Below, piece after piece: positions 23,483-32,900 of a stretch of 40,764 nt of DNA. Position 1 is the stretch's first letter, and the number at the start of each line of letters is the position of its first letter. The position numbers and the translations under genes were made by a program. A model generated the notes under the pieces. The model saw only the letters and a program-made list of their open reading frames with translations, was not told the origin of the DNA and made no database searches. Origin of the DNA: Prochlorococcus sp. AG-463-P14 (lineage in GTDB: Bacteria; Cyanobacteriota; Cyanobacteriia; PCC-6307; Cyanobiaceae). Where the stretch lies: the NCBI GenBank assembly GCA_003209275.1, contig QCRX01000004.1:1-40764 (forward strand). Direction: 5' to 3'.

Positions 23483-24466
23483 GTGACAGGGACTCTTCTA
23501 TTTAACGCGCTTCGCGAAGCCATCGATGAAGAGATGGCAAGGGATCAGTTTGTTTGTGTCATGGGAGAGGATGTCGGCCAATATGGTGGCTCTTACAAAG
23601 TAACTAAGGATCTCTTCGATAAATATGGAGAATTGAGAGTTCTTGATACCCCTATTGCCGAAAATAGTTTTACAGGAATGGCCGTTGGTGCAGCAATGAC
23701 AGGTTTGCGCCCGATTGTTGAAGGAATGAATATGGGTTTTCTCCTTTTGGCTTTTAATCAGATTTCAAACAATATGGGCATGTTGAGATATACAAGCGGA
23801 GGCAATTTTACGATTCCTACTGTGGTACGAGGTCCAGGAGGTGTTGGTAGGCAACTGGGCGCAGAACATAGTCAGCGACTTGAAGCTTATTTTCACGCTG
23901 TTCCAGGAATAAAGATCGTTGCCTGCAGCACTCCTACAAATGCCAAGGGTCTTATGAAGGCAGCAATACGGGATAATAATCCAGTTCTTTTCTTTGAGCA
24001 TGTACTTCTTTATAACTTAAGTGAAGAATTACCAGTTGGAGATTACTTATGTGCTCTAGATCAAGCTGATCTCGTTCGAGAAGGAAAAGATGTCACAATT
24101 CTCACTTATTCGCGAATGCGTCATCATTGTCTTAAAGCTTTAGAGCAATTAGATAAGGATGGAATTGATGCTGAGTTGATCGATTTAATTAGTCTAAAGC
24201 CATTCGATATGGATACGATTGCAAAATCTATTAGAAAGACTCATCGTGTGATTATCGTTGAGGAGTGCATGAAAACCGGTGGAATCGGAGCAGAATTGAT
24301 GGCTTTGATTACAGAAAAATGTTTTGATGACCTCGATGCTCCTCCTGTCCGACTCTCGAGTCAGGACATACCCACTCCATATAACGGGACTCTCGAAAAC
24401 CTAACTATTATTCAACCTCATCAAATTGTGGAAACAGCTAAACAAATAGTTAATAAGGGGATTTGA
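23483..24466 (+). CDS. pdhB: pyruvate dehydrogenase E1 component, beta subunit
   Basis: A 327 aa transketolase-like subunit that with PdhA decarboxylates pyruvate on thiamine diphosphate to feed acetyl-CoA. Visible are [17 protein letters not shown], the dimer and cofactor region [34 protein letters not shown] and a C-terminal [11 protein letters not shown]. Translation appears to start at a GTG ([17 protein letters not shown]), matching the family N-terminus; no ATG is near. The E1 alpha gene is not adjacent. secD follows after three bases. Confidence 0.95.
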   Translation: MTGTLLFNALREAIDEEMARDQFVCVMGEDVGQYGGSYKVTKDLFDKYGELRVLDTPIAENSFTGMAVGAAMTGLRPIVEGMNMGFLLLAFNQISNNMGMLRYTSGGNFTIPTVVRGPGGVGRQLGAEHSQRLEAYFHAVPGIKIVACSTPTNAKGLMKAAIRDNNPVLFFEHVLLYNLSEELPVGDYLCALDQADLVREGKDVTILTYSRMRHHCLKALEQLDKDGIDAELIDLISLKPFDMDTIAKSIRKTHRVIIVEECMKTGGIGAELMALITEKCFDDLDAPPVRLSSQDIPTPYNGTLENLTIIQPHQIVETAKQIVNKGI

Positions 24467-24469
24467 TCA

Positions 24470-25954
24470 ATGGCTCGACAGCAGGGTTGGTTTGCCCTCA
24501 TCCTTGCTTTGGCAATTGCTGCAGGGTCAGTATGTTCAAGTTATCCATTTCAGTTGGGGCTTGATCTTCGAGGTGGAAGTCAGTTAACTCTTGAGGTTCA
24601 ACCAACAGAAGAGATTAAAGAAATCAAGTCTATTCATGTTGAGGCTGTTAAGGCTGTTTTGGATCGAAGAGTCAACGGTTTAGGTGTTGCTGAATCAACA
24701 TTGCAGACAATTGGTACTGACCAGCTTCTTTTACAACTCCCCGGAGAACAGGATCCTTCCCGAGCAGCAAAAGTGTTAGGGGAGACGGCCCTGTTGGAAT
24801 TCCGAGCTCAGAAACCAGGTACAAAAGATGAAGTGGTTGACTTGCAAAGATTGAGAAGACAGATAGAAGCCATTCTTAAACTCAAGGAATCTAAAGACCA
24901 AGATGGATTAGATCTTAAAAATATTGAGCTGGATCAAAATCAACTAGAATCTGCACGCAAACTTCTAGGGATTAGTCAAAAAACATCTGATGATAAAGAT
25001 CAATTAAAACAATTACTTGAGAAAGTTAATGAAGAGATTGTGTTGCGTTTTGAGCCTTCATATTTGACTGGAAAGGATCTTGTGTCAGCTGGAAGACAAC
25101 AGGAACAAAACCTTTCGAGCTGGGAAGTTACATTGTCGTTTAATCAACAGGGAGCTGGTAAATTTGCTCAGCTAACTCAATCAATTGCTGGTACAGATAG
25201 ATTATTAGGAATAGTTCTTGACGGGCGTTCTATAAGCGAGGCAAGAGTTGGTGAACAGTTTAAAACTGCTGGTATAGCTGGAGGTGCTGCAACTATTAGC
25301 GGTAATTTTACTGCTGAAGGAGCTCGAGACTTGGAAGTTCAATTACGCGGAGGATCATTGCCTTTACCTGTAAAGACACTTGAGGTTCGAACAGTTGGCC
25401 CAAGTTTGGGGGCAGATAATATCCGCCGAAGTCTTTTTGCAGCTTTGTCGGGACTTTTGTTGGTCGCAATATTCATGTTAGTTATCTATCGCTTAGCAGG
25501 ATTTGTTGCTGTTATTGCCTTGAGTCTTTATGCATTATTTAATCTCTCAGTATATACACTTTTACCGGTTACTTTGACTCTCCCTGGGATTGCTGGTTTC
25601 ATTCTCAGCATTGGCATGGCTGTAGATGCAAATGTCTTAATATTTGAGAGAATAAAAGATGAATTGCGTAGAGGAAATACTTTGATTAGATCTATTGAAA
25701 CAGGTTTTTCTGAGGCTTTTTCCTCAATACTTGACGGACATCTGACCACTTTAATTAGTTGTGCTGCTCTTTTCTTCCTTGGAACCGGTCTAGTAAAAGG
25801 TTTTGCTGCAACACTTGGGATAGGAGTTCTTCTAAGTTTGTTTACAGCACTTAGCTGTACAAAGGTTTTGTTGCGATTCCTAATGGGATATCAATCTCTT
25901 AGAAGGATTACGAACTTTATACCAGAAAAACAGTTACCTTCACCTTTGGTTTGA
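24470..25954 (+). CDS. secD: protein translocase subunit SecD
   Basis: A 494 aa membrane protein that with SecF uses proton motive force to aid export by SecYEG. The N-terminal span is followed by LGLDLRGGSQLTLEV, a large periplasmic or lumenal domain containing GAATISGNFTAEGARDLEVQ, and then five spans beginning near VGPSLGADNIRRS, with the conserved AVDANVLIFERIKDELRRG. The insert around residues 110-180 is charged and variable, as in other cyanobacteria. It is linked to secF by a three-base gap. Confidence 0.96.
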   Translation: MARQQGWFALILALAIAAGSVCSSYPFQLGLDLRGGSQLTLEVQPTEEIKEIKSIHVEAVKAVLDRRVNGLGVAESTLQTIGTDQLLLQLPGEQDPSRAAKVLGETALLEFRAQKPGTKDEVVDLQRLRRQIEAILKLKESKDQDGLDLKNIELDQNQLESARKLLGISQKTSDDKDQLKQLLEKVNEEIVLRFEPSYLTGKDLVSAGRQQEQNLSSWEVTLSFNQQGAGKFAQLTQSIAGTDRLLGIVLDGRSISEARVGEQFKTAGIAGGAATISGNFTAEGARDLEVQLRGGSLPLPVKTLEVRTVGPSLGADNIRRSLFAALSGLLLVAIFMLVIYRLAGFVAVIALSLYALFNLSVYTLLPVTLTLPGIAGFILSIGMAVDANVLIFERIKDELRRGNTLIRSIETGFSEAFSSILDGHLTTLISCAALFFLGTGLVKGFAATLGIGVLLSLFTALSCTKVLLRFLMGYQSLRRITNFIPEKQLPSPLV

Positions 25955-25957
25955 TCT

Positions 25958-26986
25958 ATGTCAATTTCATCAAATACCAATCTAAAGATCAATCTTTGTC
26001 TGCAAAGACGTAGGGTTTGGTTGGTTTCTGGTGCAGCTGTTTTATTAGGCATTATTGGATTAACTTTAAGTTGGATAAATCCTTCCATCAAGGCACCTCT
26101 TAGACCAGGCCTTGATTTCACGGGAGGTACACAAATACAACTTGAAAGAAGCTGCAATCAAACTTGTGAAGAACTTAAGACATTGCCTATTTCAGAGTTA
26201 TTGGGTGACCTTGTTTTACCACAAGAAAATAATACTCCCGCACCCAAACTCACAAGAGCAAGAGTTCAATTCTTGGATGGATCCAAATCTATAGTTTTAC
26301 GTCTTCCATTTCTTACTGCTGCTCAAGGTCAAGCCGTAATAGAGGCTATAGACCCTCTTGTCGGCCCATTTAAGAATGGCTCACAATCTGTTGACACTAT
26401 TGGTCCAAGTCTTGGGGCTGATTTACTAAAAAGTAGTTTGATTTCTCTTTTGTTCGCTTTTACGGGAATAGCTATTTATATAACTCTTCGTTATGATAGA
26501 CGCTATGCTTTTTTGGCTCTAATTGCATTAGCTCATGACATAATCATTGTTTGTGGAATCTTTGCATGGTTGGGTATCTTCCTTTCAATCGAAGTAGATA
26601 GTCTTTTCGCAGTTTCTTTATTAACTATTGCTGGCTATTCAGTTAACGATACTGTCGTTGTGTTTGATCGTATTAGAGAACGTATAAGAGAAGATTCTTC
26701 CCTAACTTTGAGTAAACAAATTGATAGAGCGGTTTCTTCAACATTGAATAGAACTATTTATACAAGTGGAACTACACTTCTGCCTCTTGTCGCTTTGATT
26801 TGTTACGGGGGTTTTACTCTTTATTGGTTTGCTATTTCTTTGGCTTTGGGAGTTATTATTGGTAGTTGGTCTAGTATCGCTTTAGCTCCTTCCTTGCTTA
26901 GCCTTTGGGAAAAAACTGATACTGTAACTTTAAACACTGTTGAAGATTTAGAAGATCTGAATAATGAAGTTTCAGCTGATAAATAA
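25958..26986 (+). CDS. secF: protein translocase subunit SecF
   Basis: A 342 aa partner of SecD with one N-terminal span, a short lumenal domain (GLDFTGGTQIQLERSCNQ) and five C-terminal spans. DTIGPSLGADL and GYSVNDTVVVFDRIRERIRE are SecF signatures. In the lumenal domain two cysteines (SCNQTCEE) lie close together and could form a disulfide. The order pdhB-secD-secF with near-zero gaps indicates one operon. Confidence 0.96.
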   Translation: MSISSNTNLKINLCLQRRRVWLVSGAAVLLGIIGLTLSWINPSIKAPLRPGLDFTGGTQIQLERSCNQTCEELKTLPISELLGDLVLPQENNTPAPKLTRARVQFLDGSKSIVLRLPFLTAAQGQAVIEAIDPLVGPFKNGSQSVDTIGPSLGADLLKSSLISLLFAFTGIAIYITLRYDRRYAFLALIALAHDIIIVCGIFAWLGIFLSIEVDSLFAVSLLTIAGYSVNDTVVVFDRIRERIREDSSLTLSKQIDRAVSSTLNRTIYTSGTTLLPLVALICYGGFTLYWFAISLALGVIIGSWSSIALAPSLLSLWEKTDTVTLNTVEDLEDLNNEVSADK

Positions 26987-26992
26987 AATTTA

Positions 26993-27205
26993 ATGATCAT
27001 AAATTATATAAGAAAAAAATGGTTCCCATTGCTTTTAATTAGTCTTTCTATTTGGGACCTTAAAAATGAAGTTCGCTTATTGTTAGAGACTTTTACTTAT
27101 ACATCTATGATATTTGCAATACGTCATCATCTTCTAGCTGTGATTATATTAATTTCAAGCCCCTCAATGCTTCGCACAAATGGTTCAACAAGAAAAACAA
27201 AGTGA
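26993..27205 (+). CDS. 70 aa conserved-looking cyanobacterial membrane protein
   Basis: The core segments DLKNEVRLLLETFTYTSMIF and AIRHHLLAVIILISSPSM have the ordered, residue-rich look of a conserved domain, with two hydrophobic helices joined by a basic RHH turn. It begins six bases after secF and is probably the last gene of that operon. The layout recalls phosphate-starvation PsiE-like membrane proteins, but this is only a resemblance. Confidence 0.65.
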   Translation: MIINYIRKKWFPLLLISLSIWDLKNEVRLLLETFTYTSMIFAIRHHLLAVIILISSPSMLRTNGSTRKTK

Positions 27206-27227
27206 GATTCGTCATTAAAGCCATTCT

Positions 27228-28229
27228 TCATATCCATTGATCCATTATTTTTCTAACTAAGATATTTTGGATCCCCACTTGTAAAACTACTGCTAATGGG
27301 AGAGCCAAGATTACTCCTGGTAAACCTAATAAAGCTCCAAGACTGAGTTGTGCCATTAAGGCAACAGTTGGGAGTAGATTTACAGTTCGACTTAACAATA
27401 GTGGTGTTAAAAGGAATGCCTCAAAATTTTGTAAAACTAACCTGAGCACCAATACTTGAAGCATAAGTGTTGGTGATATTAATAATGAAATAGCTAAGGG
27501 AAGTATTGTTGCTGCAGTCGGACCAATCGTTGGAAGGAACGTTAGGACTCCACATACTAAAGCGCTCAAAAGAGCTAGTGGAACTTTAAGTAAGGAAAGC
27601 CCTGTCCATGTAAGGAAAAAAATACTGCTTGCAGAAATAGTCATACCAGTAAGCCACCCCCCTAGAGCAATCCTGCATTGATTTAGCAATTCATTGATTT
27701 CACTCCTTAGTGGTCTAGGTGTAACTGCAAGCACCATTCTTCGATGAGCTCCAGGATCTAAGGCAAGTAAGATTGCAAGAAGAATAATAAGTAGTAGTTG
27801 AATGAAACTATTAGCAGCTCCTCCAGCAAATCCCAGTAATTTAGACCCAAGAGGTTGAATTTTATCCCAACTAAATTTCTCAGGAATCGATTGTTCTAGG
27901 CCAATTAGACTAGGTTGATTACCTATTATTGCTTTTAACTTAGCCACTAAACTAGGGGCAAGTGAGCCTAACTCTTTGACTTGAGTAAGTAATTCAGGGA
28001 CTAAAAGTAGAAATATGACTATTCCAGTAAGAAGTAGAACAATCAGAACCAATGTTAACGCAAGAGGGCGAGGGATTGATGTTTGACTTTGCAGATTTTG
28101 TATCAGAACATCAAGCGCTACTGAAAGAACTACAGCTCCAAAAAGTACAAGTAGAACCCATCTCAATTGCCAGGTTAAAATTATTAATAAAATTAGTGTT
28201 AGTGATGCAAGTAATGTTTTAGAGTTCAT
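27228..28229 (-). CDS. AI-2E/PerM-family transporter (second of a tandem pair)
   Basis: A 333 aa polytopic protein of the PerM/AI-2E exporter family, about seven or eight spans with a central polar loop (PELLTQVKELGSLAPSLVAK). The family C-terminal signature is visible (FLPTIGPTAATILPLAISLL, NLLPTVALMAQLSLGALLG, LALPLAVVLQVGIQNILV). The ATG at 28229 is chosen because it overlaps the upstream stop as ATGA; a start eight codons earlier is possible. Substrate unknown; members may export signals or act as Na+/H+ antiporters. Confidence 0.88.
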   Translation of the reverse strand: MNSKTLLASLTLILLIILTWQLRWVLLVLFGAVVLSVALDVLIQNLQSQTSIPRPLALTLVLIVLLLTGIVIFLLLVPELLTQVKELGSLAPSLVAKLKAIIGNQPSLIGLEQSIPEKFSWDKIQPLGSKLLGFAGGAANSFIQLLLIILLAILLALDPGAHRRMVLAVTPRPLRSEINELLNQCRIALGGWLTGMTISASSIFFLTWTGLSLLKVPLALLSALVCGVLTFLPTIGPTAATILPLAISLLISPTLMLQVLVLRLVLQNFEAFLLTPLLLSRTVNLLPTVALMAQLSLGALLGLPGVILALPLAVVLQVGIQNILVRKIMDQWI

Positions 28230-29305
28230 CTCATTAATTTTTCTTTTTTCCAAGGATCTAATAAATCATGTATAACCACTTCTCTTATAAGAACTTGAAT
28301 GACCACAGCTAGAGGGAGAGCAAGAAGAAGTCCAATTGGACCAAAGATTATCGTGAAAACAAATTGGGCTGTAAGAGTTAACCCTGGCAGTAGTTTTACT
28401 TGCCTATGCATTACTGATGGTGTTATTAAATAACTTTCTAAATTTTGAATAAATATATACATCCCTATAACTGCAATCGATTTCCAGGGAGCGTCTAGTA
28501 ATGCAACAGAAAAAGGAAATATTGTGCTAATAGCTGGACCAACATTAGGAATAATATTTAGTAAACCAGCTAGAAGTGCATTTGCTACTACAAGCTTTAC
28601 GCCTAAAAGTGATAGACCTATTCCTGCTAGTAATGCTACACAAATAGAACTAATTAATACTCCAACCATCCATTCTCCTAGTGCATCTCCGCATTGGCTC
28701 ATAATGGATCTTGCCCTTCTCCTATAGAATGAAGGTATTAATAGGATTGCAACTTCTCTATATGAAGCTGGCTGAATAGAAATCATTAAGCTTACAGCTA
28801 AGACAAATATAAGTTGTAAGATTCCTATACCTAGATTACTTGCAAAGCCCAATATTTTTTTAATTCCATCTCCTACACCGTTGGCAAGTGTTGATCCGTC
28901 GGGTAATGGATTGAAGCCATTAGAGAAAAGTCTTTCATCCCAGATCCCTTTAGGGTTGTCACCATAAACTTTGTCAGAAAAGCTATCAATGCTTCCAATT
29001 GCTAATTCCCAGAGCTCTCTTGCGGCTGTGGGTAATTGAGCAATTAACTGTTGAAATTCTTCAGTAAAAGGTGGAACTACTATTACTAAAGCTAAGCTAA
29101 ATATTGTTAAAATTCCTAGTAAGCAAATTCCTAGAGCAAGGCTTCTTGGCATAGCTTGCCTAGCACGTATTTTTTGTACAAGTGTGCAAATTGCTGTCGC
29201 TAATACAATTGCTGCGAATAGTTGAATTAATACTTCTCTGATACTCCATAAAAGAACTCCCCCTGAAAGAAGAGCAGATAAAGCTAGCCAGTTAGAAAAT
29301 TTCAA
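28226..29305 (-). CDS. AI-2E/PerM-family transporter (first of a tandem pair)
   Basis: A 359 aa paralogue of the downstream gene with the same layout: N-terminal spans, a loop (VPPFTEEFQQLIAQLPTAAR) and the signature NIIPNVGPAISTIFPFSVAL near the end, then LLLALPLAVVIQVLIREVV. The two proteins are clearly diverged in sequence, so this is an old duplication. Translational coupling by ATGA suggests equal amounts and perhaps a heteromeric complex. Substrate unknown. Confidence 0.88.
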   Translation of the reverse strand: MKFSNWLALSALLSGGVLLWSIREVLIQLFAAIVLATAICTLVQKIRARQAMPRSLALGICLLGILTIFSLALVIVVPPFTEEFQQLIAQLPTAARELWELAIGSIDSFSDKVYGDNPKGIWDERLFSNGFNPLPDGSTLANGVGDGIKKILGFASNLGIGILQLIFVLAVSLMISIQPASYREVAILLIPSFYRRRARSIMSQCGDALGEWMVGVLISSICVALLAGIGLSLLGVKLVVANALLAGLLNIIPNVGPAISTIFPFSVALLDAPWKSIAVIGMYIFIQNLESYLITPSVMHRQVKLLPGLTLTAQFVFTIIFGPIGLLLALPLAVVIQVLIREVVIHDLLDPWKKEKLMR

Positions 29306-29325
29306 CGCTTTTGGTCCATCTCTGT

Positions 29326-29691
29326 TTAGTTCTTACCTGAAGCTTCGGTATATCCAAGACCATGGCTATTCGCATATCTGTTCGCAAAACGCATGAACCG
29401 GTCAAAATCTGCTTCTGATTTCCATGTATAGGTGGCTTCCAACGCGCTTGGATTCCCATTTACAAAACGTGCATTTACATCTCTAGTAACAAGAACACCT
29501 TCTTCATCAACTAGTCGCATGCCGGTGATATCCGTCATGGTTTCTTTTGTTAATGCTTCAGGTTGCTCAAATGTGAAGAAGGCTTGTCCAGTTCGACCAT
29601 CACGACTTCTCGTCAAACGTATTTCTGGTACAACTTTTTCATCTATACCTTGGAAGAATTCAATCGCCGCACCTGAGGTTGAATTGGCCAT
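29326..29691 (-). CDS. psb28: photosystem II assembly factor Psb28
   Basis: A 121 aa soluble protein that binds assembling photosystem II at CP47 and influences chlorophyll-protein synthesis. Family segments are clear: [58 protein letters not shown] and [20 protein letters not shown]. Length is normal for Psb28-1. It is the strongest single marker here of an oxygenic phototroph. It lies between the AI-2E pair and mnmH on the same strand. Confidence 0.96.
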   Translation of the reverse strand: MANSTSGAAIEFFQGIDEKVVPEIRLTRSRDGRTGQAFFTFEQPEALTKETMTDITGMRLVDEEGVLVTRDVNARFVNGNPSALEATYTWKSEADFDRFMRFANRYANSHGLGYTEASGKN

Positions 29692-29744
29692 TGATCCTTT
29701 CGACTAAAGTTGGATATTAGGCCGATCTTGTGATCATTGTGGAC

Positions 29745-30824
29745 CTAATGGACAAGGCCTTTATCAACAAGCATTTGTGCTGCTTGATCCGGGCTTAGTC
29801 CTGAGAGGTCTATATGTCCTTTGTTTTTGACTTTAGAAAGTTGATGTTCATAACAACGATCGTAATAATCAAGAATTGCATTGCATGCGTTTCTCCACTC
29901 TTTCTGTGAGATAGCTTCTAAGGCTTTGGCTGTTCTTTGTGGACCTAATCTTCGAGTAATTCTTAGAGTCGCCTCTTTAAGATCTTGACCATCCTGATCG
30001 CCATATACCTCAACAAGACGAGAAATCCTTTCTTCCTTAGAACGAATTGTTTCGATTAAAGGTGCTTCTTTCATTTGCTTGAAAAATGCTTGAGGGACCC
30101 TGCAGCGACCAAGATTTGAACTTTCATCTTCTAACCAAATTGCATCTACTGAATTGTTATTAAACTTTTCAAGTTCTTCTGCAATTAAGTTTTCATATTG
30201 CTCATTACTAGGTTGAATAGGTAGGCCAAGAGAACCGAAACTACTCCCTCTGTGATTGGCCAGACCTTCTAAATCAATTATTGAGACCCCTTTCTTGGCT
30301 AGGGATAAGAGGAGTTCTGTTTTGCCACTACCAGTTTTTCCTCCTATTAGGTGTACTGACCAGCGTTTTTCAAATTGTTTTAGAGCCCACTTCCTATAAC
30401 TTTTGTAGCCTCCAAAGAGTAGTGCTGGCTTTAAGTCGAGGATATTGGCTAGCCAGGCGACACTTGATGAGCGCATCCCGCCTCTCCAGCAGTAGAGACG
30501 AATAAACGCATTCTCGTGGTTCTTTGCTGCATATTCTTTTTTTATATTAATTAGAGACCTTTGCAAGTCAGTCAATTTGGGCGTTATTAATTTGAGTCCA
30601 AGGAGAATAGATTTATATCTTCCTTGGTGCTTATAAAGGGTTCCAATTTCTTCTCTTTCCTTATCGCTGAATAAGGGAACGTTTATTGATCCTGGCCAAT
30701 GGCCTTGTTTGTACTCCTTGGGACTGCGAAGATCTAACAAAGGCCCCTTTAAGTTTCGGAATTTTTCAATCGGATAATTGGGTTGGATTCCCATTCCTGA
30801 CATAGTGGGCAAAGGACGGGTCAT
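29745..30824 (-). CDS. mnmH: tRNA 2-selenouridine synthase
   Basis: A 359 aa two-domain protein. The rhodanese domain (DLRSPKEYKQGHWPGSINVP, residues 31-50) has the catalytic Cys112 in YCWRGGMRSSS. A P-loop domain follows (GGKTGSGKTE, 161-170). MnmH replaces sulfur at position 2 of wobble uridine in certain tRNAs by selenium from selenophosphate, via a geranylated intermediate. The ATG at 30824 (MTRPLPTMSGMG) is preferred because an upstream start at 30878 would overlap the divergent GUN4 gene. selD is not in the window. Confidence 0.93.
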   Translation of the reverse strand: MTRPLPTMSGMGIQPNYPIEKFRNLKGPLLDLRSPKEYKQGHWPGSINVPLFSDKEREEIGTLYKHQGRYKSILLGLKLITPKLTDLQRSLINIKKEYAAKNHENAFIRLYCWRGGMRSSSVAWLANILDLKPALLFGGYKSYRKWALKQFEKRWSVHLIGGKTGSGKTELLLSLAKKGVSIIDLEGLANHRGSSFGSLGLPIQPSNEQYENLIAEELEKFNNNSVDAIWLEDESSNLGRCRVPQAFFKQMKEAPLIETIRSKEERISRLVEVYGDQDGQDLKEATLRITRRLGPQRTAKALEAISQKEWRNACNAILDYYDRCYEHQLSKVKNKGHIDLSGLSPDQAAQMLVDKGLVH

Positions 30825-30843
30825 CTGAGACCGTTTTATATCA

Positions 30844-31560
30844 ATGCATTCAGATAGCAACGATTCGAAAAATTCCAATATTGGAGAGCTGCTTCAGCAA
30901 TTTTCTAGTGCGAGTGAACGAAAAAAGCGAGGGCTTCTTAAGTCTTTGGAATCTAGAGTTTTGGAGATAGTTGAAATGGGTCATGATGCTTTGGCCATTT
31001 TTGACCCTGACGGTGATGAATGGGCTGCAGGCTCGGTTCTTCAGCTTCTCCAGAAGCATTATCCTGAATCGCTTAATAATATTCTTTCAAGTGGTTCAAG
31101 TGGATGGTTTAACGCTCCATCAACAGCGGGTATTGAATATGGACCATTGCAGCAAGCTTTACTAGAACAATCTTTTGAAAGTGCGGATCGTTTCACTAGT
31201 TCTGCATTGAGGCAACTGGCTGGATCTGGAGCAGAAAATAGAGGATATGTTTATTTTAGTGAGGTCGAATCAATCGCTGCAATTGATTTGGTGACTATAG
31301 ATAGGTTATGGATTGCCTATTCGCAAGGAAAATTTGGGTTTACCAAGCAAGCAAGCTTACTTAAATCCTTAGATGGAAGGTATGACCGCCTTTGGACAAA
31401 AATCGGTTGGAAGAACGAGGGTGTTTGGACTAGATACCCTTCATCCTTTAATTGGTCTTTAAATGCTCCAGAAGGTCATATGCCTTTGGTTAATCAGCTT
31501 CGCGGGGTTCGTCTTATGGATGCCATTTTGAATCATCCATCATTAATTGCGCGTATTTAA
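30844..31560 (+). CDS. gun4: GUN4-domain tetrapyrrole-binding protein
   Basis: A 238 aa protein with an N-terminal helical bundle (residues 1-85) and a C-terminal GUN4 domain, the porphyrin-binding activator of magnesium chelatase in chlorophyll synthesis. Diagnostic residues are LLEQSFESADRFTSSALRQL, FSEVESIAAIDLVTIDRLW and YSQGKFGFTKQ. The end has the typical NWSLNAPEGHMP. The two-domain layout and length match Synechocystis Gun4. Start is only 20 bases from the divergent mnmH start, so promoters overlap. Confidence 0.93.
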   Translation: MHSDSNDSKNSNIGELLQQFSSASERKKRGLLKSLESRVLEIVEMGHDALAIFDPDGDEWAAGSVLQLLQKHYPESLNNILSSGSSGWFNAPSTAGIEYGPLQQALLEQSFESADRFTSSALRQLAGSGAENRGYVYFSEVESIAAIDLVTIDRLWIAYSQGKFGFTKQASLLKSLDGRYDRLWTKIGWKNEGVWTRYPSSFNWSLNAPEGHMPLVNQLRGVRLMDAILNHPSLIARI

Positions 31561-31630
31561 ATTAACTCACCCAATAATTTGTTAGTTGTTCCCTAAAGCC
31601 GTTATGTTCAAATAGGTTGGTTCTGTTCCG

Positions 31631-32098
31631 ATGCTCTCCAGCTCATCTAAAGCTGTAAGGCATCTTTTTGAGGGGATTCTTTTGTTGAGAGCACAAAGGT
31701 TGCTCTGGTCGGATTTCACTATCCCTTCAACCCTTAGGCTTTCCCCTTTCCTAAAGGTTCTGTTAGAGCCAATCCAATCAAGGAATACTTTTGAAAGAGT
31801 TGAATTAGGTCTTCATGAGGCTTTAATAAATGCTGTGAAACATGGCAATTTAAATGACTCAGGAAAAGTTTTAAGAGTACGTCGAATAATTACTCCAAAT
31901 TGGCTTATTTGGCAGATTCAGGATGAGGGAGATGGTGTTCCTTTTGAGTCTAGGAATTACTCTTTACCTCAAGAGTTAGATGCATATAGTGGTAGAGGCT
32001 TGTTTTTGATATATCAATGTTTTGATGACGTTAGATGGAGTCGAAGGGGAAATCGCTTGCAATTGGCTTGTAAACGTAAGTTTGATATTAATGATTAG
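31631..32098 (+). CDS. RsbW-type ATP-binding (HATPase_c) anti-sigma-like kinase
   Basis: A 155 aa protein made of a single GHKL ATPase fold. N box LHEALINAVKHGN, G1 box DEGDGVPF and G2 box SGRGLFLIYQC are intact. There is no sensor, membrane or histidine-acceptor domain, so it resembles anti-sigma factor or anti-anti-sigma serine kinases (RsbW/SpoIIAB type) rather than a histidine kinase. No partner STAS protein or sigma factor is adjacent. It follows the GUN4 gene by 70 bases and overlaps the next gene tail-to-tail by 11 bases. Confidence 0.8.
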   Translation: MLSSSSKAVRHLFEGILLLRAQRLLWSDFTIPSTLRLSPFLKVLLEPIQSRNTFERVELGLHEALINAVKHGNLNDSGKVLRVRRIITPNWLIWQIQDEGDGVPFESRNYSLPQELDAYSGRGLFLIYQCFDDVRWSRRGNRLQLACKRKFDIND

Positions 32099-32342
32099 GA
32101 CAACCAGGATCATTGACTTCATGATTAAGCCATCTAGTCGCTTGAAGGATTTGAGCTTCTATATCAGAAATCTTTCCGTTCGCTAATAGTTGAACTAATG
32201 ATCCAGCCAATAACTCCGCTGCCCTTCTATTGTGGTTGCTTTTAAGTTTATGCCAATTCTGATCATTTAAGCTTAATTCAGAATGTAGTTTAATAGCCAA
32301 CTCCTTTGCCTCAGTAGACCAACTCTCTTTGACCTTACTCAT
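32088..32342 (-). CDS. 84 aa cyanobacterial protein (DUF6439-like)
   Basis: A small helical soluble protein with NRRAAELLAGSLVQLLANG and LQATRWLNHEVNDPGCPNH, a conserved-looking end ending in Cys and His. I recall a cyanobacterial family of this kind (DUF6439) but the name is uncertain. Its stop overlaps the convergent ATPase gene by 11 bases. Confidence 0.65.
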   Translation of the reverse strand: MSKVKESWSTEAKELAIKLHSELSLNDQNWHKLKSNHNRRAAELLAGSLVQLLANGKISDIEAQILQATRWLNHEVNDPGCPNH

Positions 32343-32522
32343 TAGTTGATAATCCTAAGCAAATAGTATTCTACTACGAATTCAAAATAGGTAACCAAAA
32401 GGAATTTAATAGTCACGTCAATATATTAATTGTGTGATTTATGATGTTAACCTTTATCTTCTATCTATTTATTCCTTTCGAACTATAGCCGGGAATATTT
32501 TTTTCTAAAGTGTGCCAAACTT

Positions 32523-32804
32523 TTATTTAATGACAATTAAAGATCTTTTATCGAGATGAGTTGATCTAGCGAAATCAACCTCTTGGGAGCTTTGACCTTC
32601 TTTCCAGGAGTTTCGGAGTGCTCTTCTTCGTCTATTTTCTGCATAAATTAGTCGATCAGCTGCAGATTTTGGACTTTCCCCTGGTAGGAGAGAAGTCCTT
32701 AAATATATTCCGAAACCATATGCCTCGACGTTGACATTACCATCCATGATTACTAGCTGAAAGTTCCAGCCGTTTAACCATTTTAGTTGGAAGGGATTGC
32801 TCAT
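32523..32804 (-). CDS. 93 aa conserved-looking cyanobacterial protein
   Basis: A soluble basic protein: beta-strand start (FQLKWLNGWNFQLVIMDGNV, EAYGFGIYLRT), then a charged helix (SAADRLIYAENRRRRALRNS). No signal or span. No family function is known to me. It has its own spacer on both sides. Confidence 0.6.
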   Translation of the reverse strand: MSNPFQLKWLNGWNFQLVIMDGNVNVEAYGFGIYLRTSLLPGESPKSAADRLIYAENRRRRALRNSWKEGQSSQEVDFARSTHLDKRSLIVIK

Positions 32805-32900
32805 TTTTCCCTTCTGATTTGACCTATAGGTTCTCTAAAAGATTATTCCTCCAGTGAAATATTCATGACCTCTTGTCAGGGAATCGGAATCCTACTAGCT

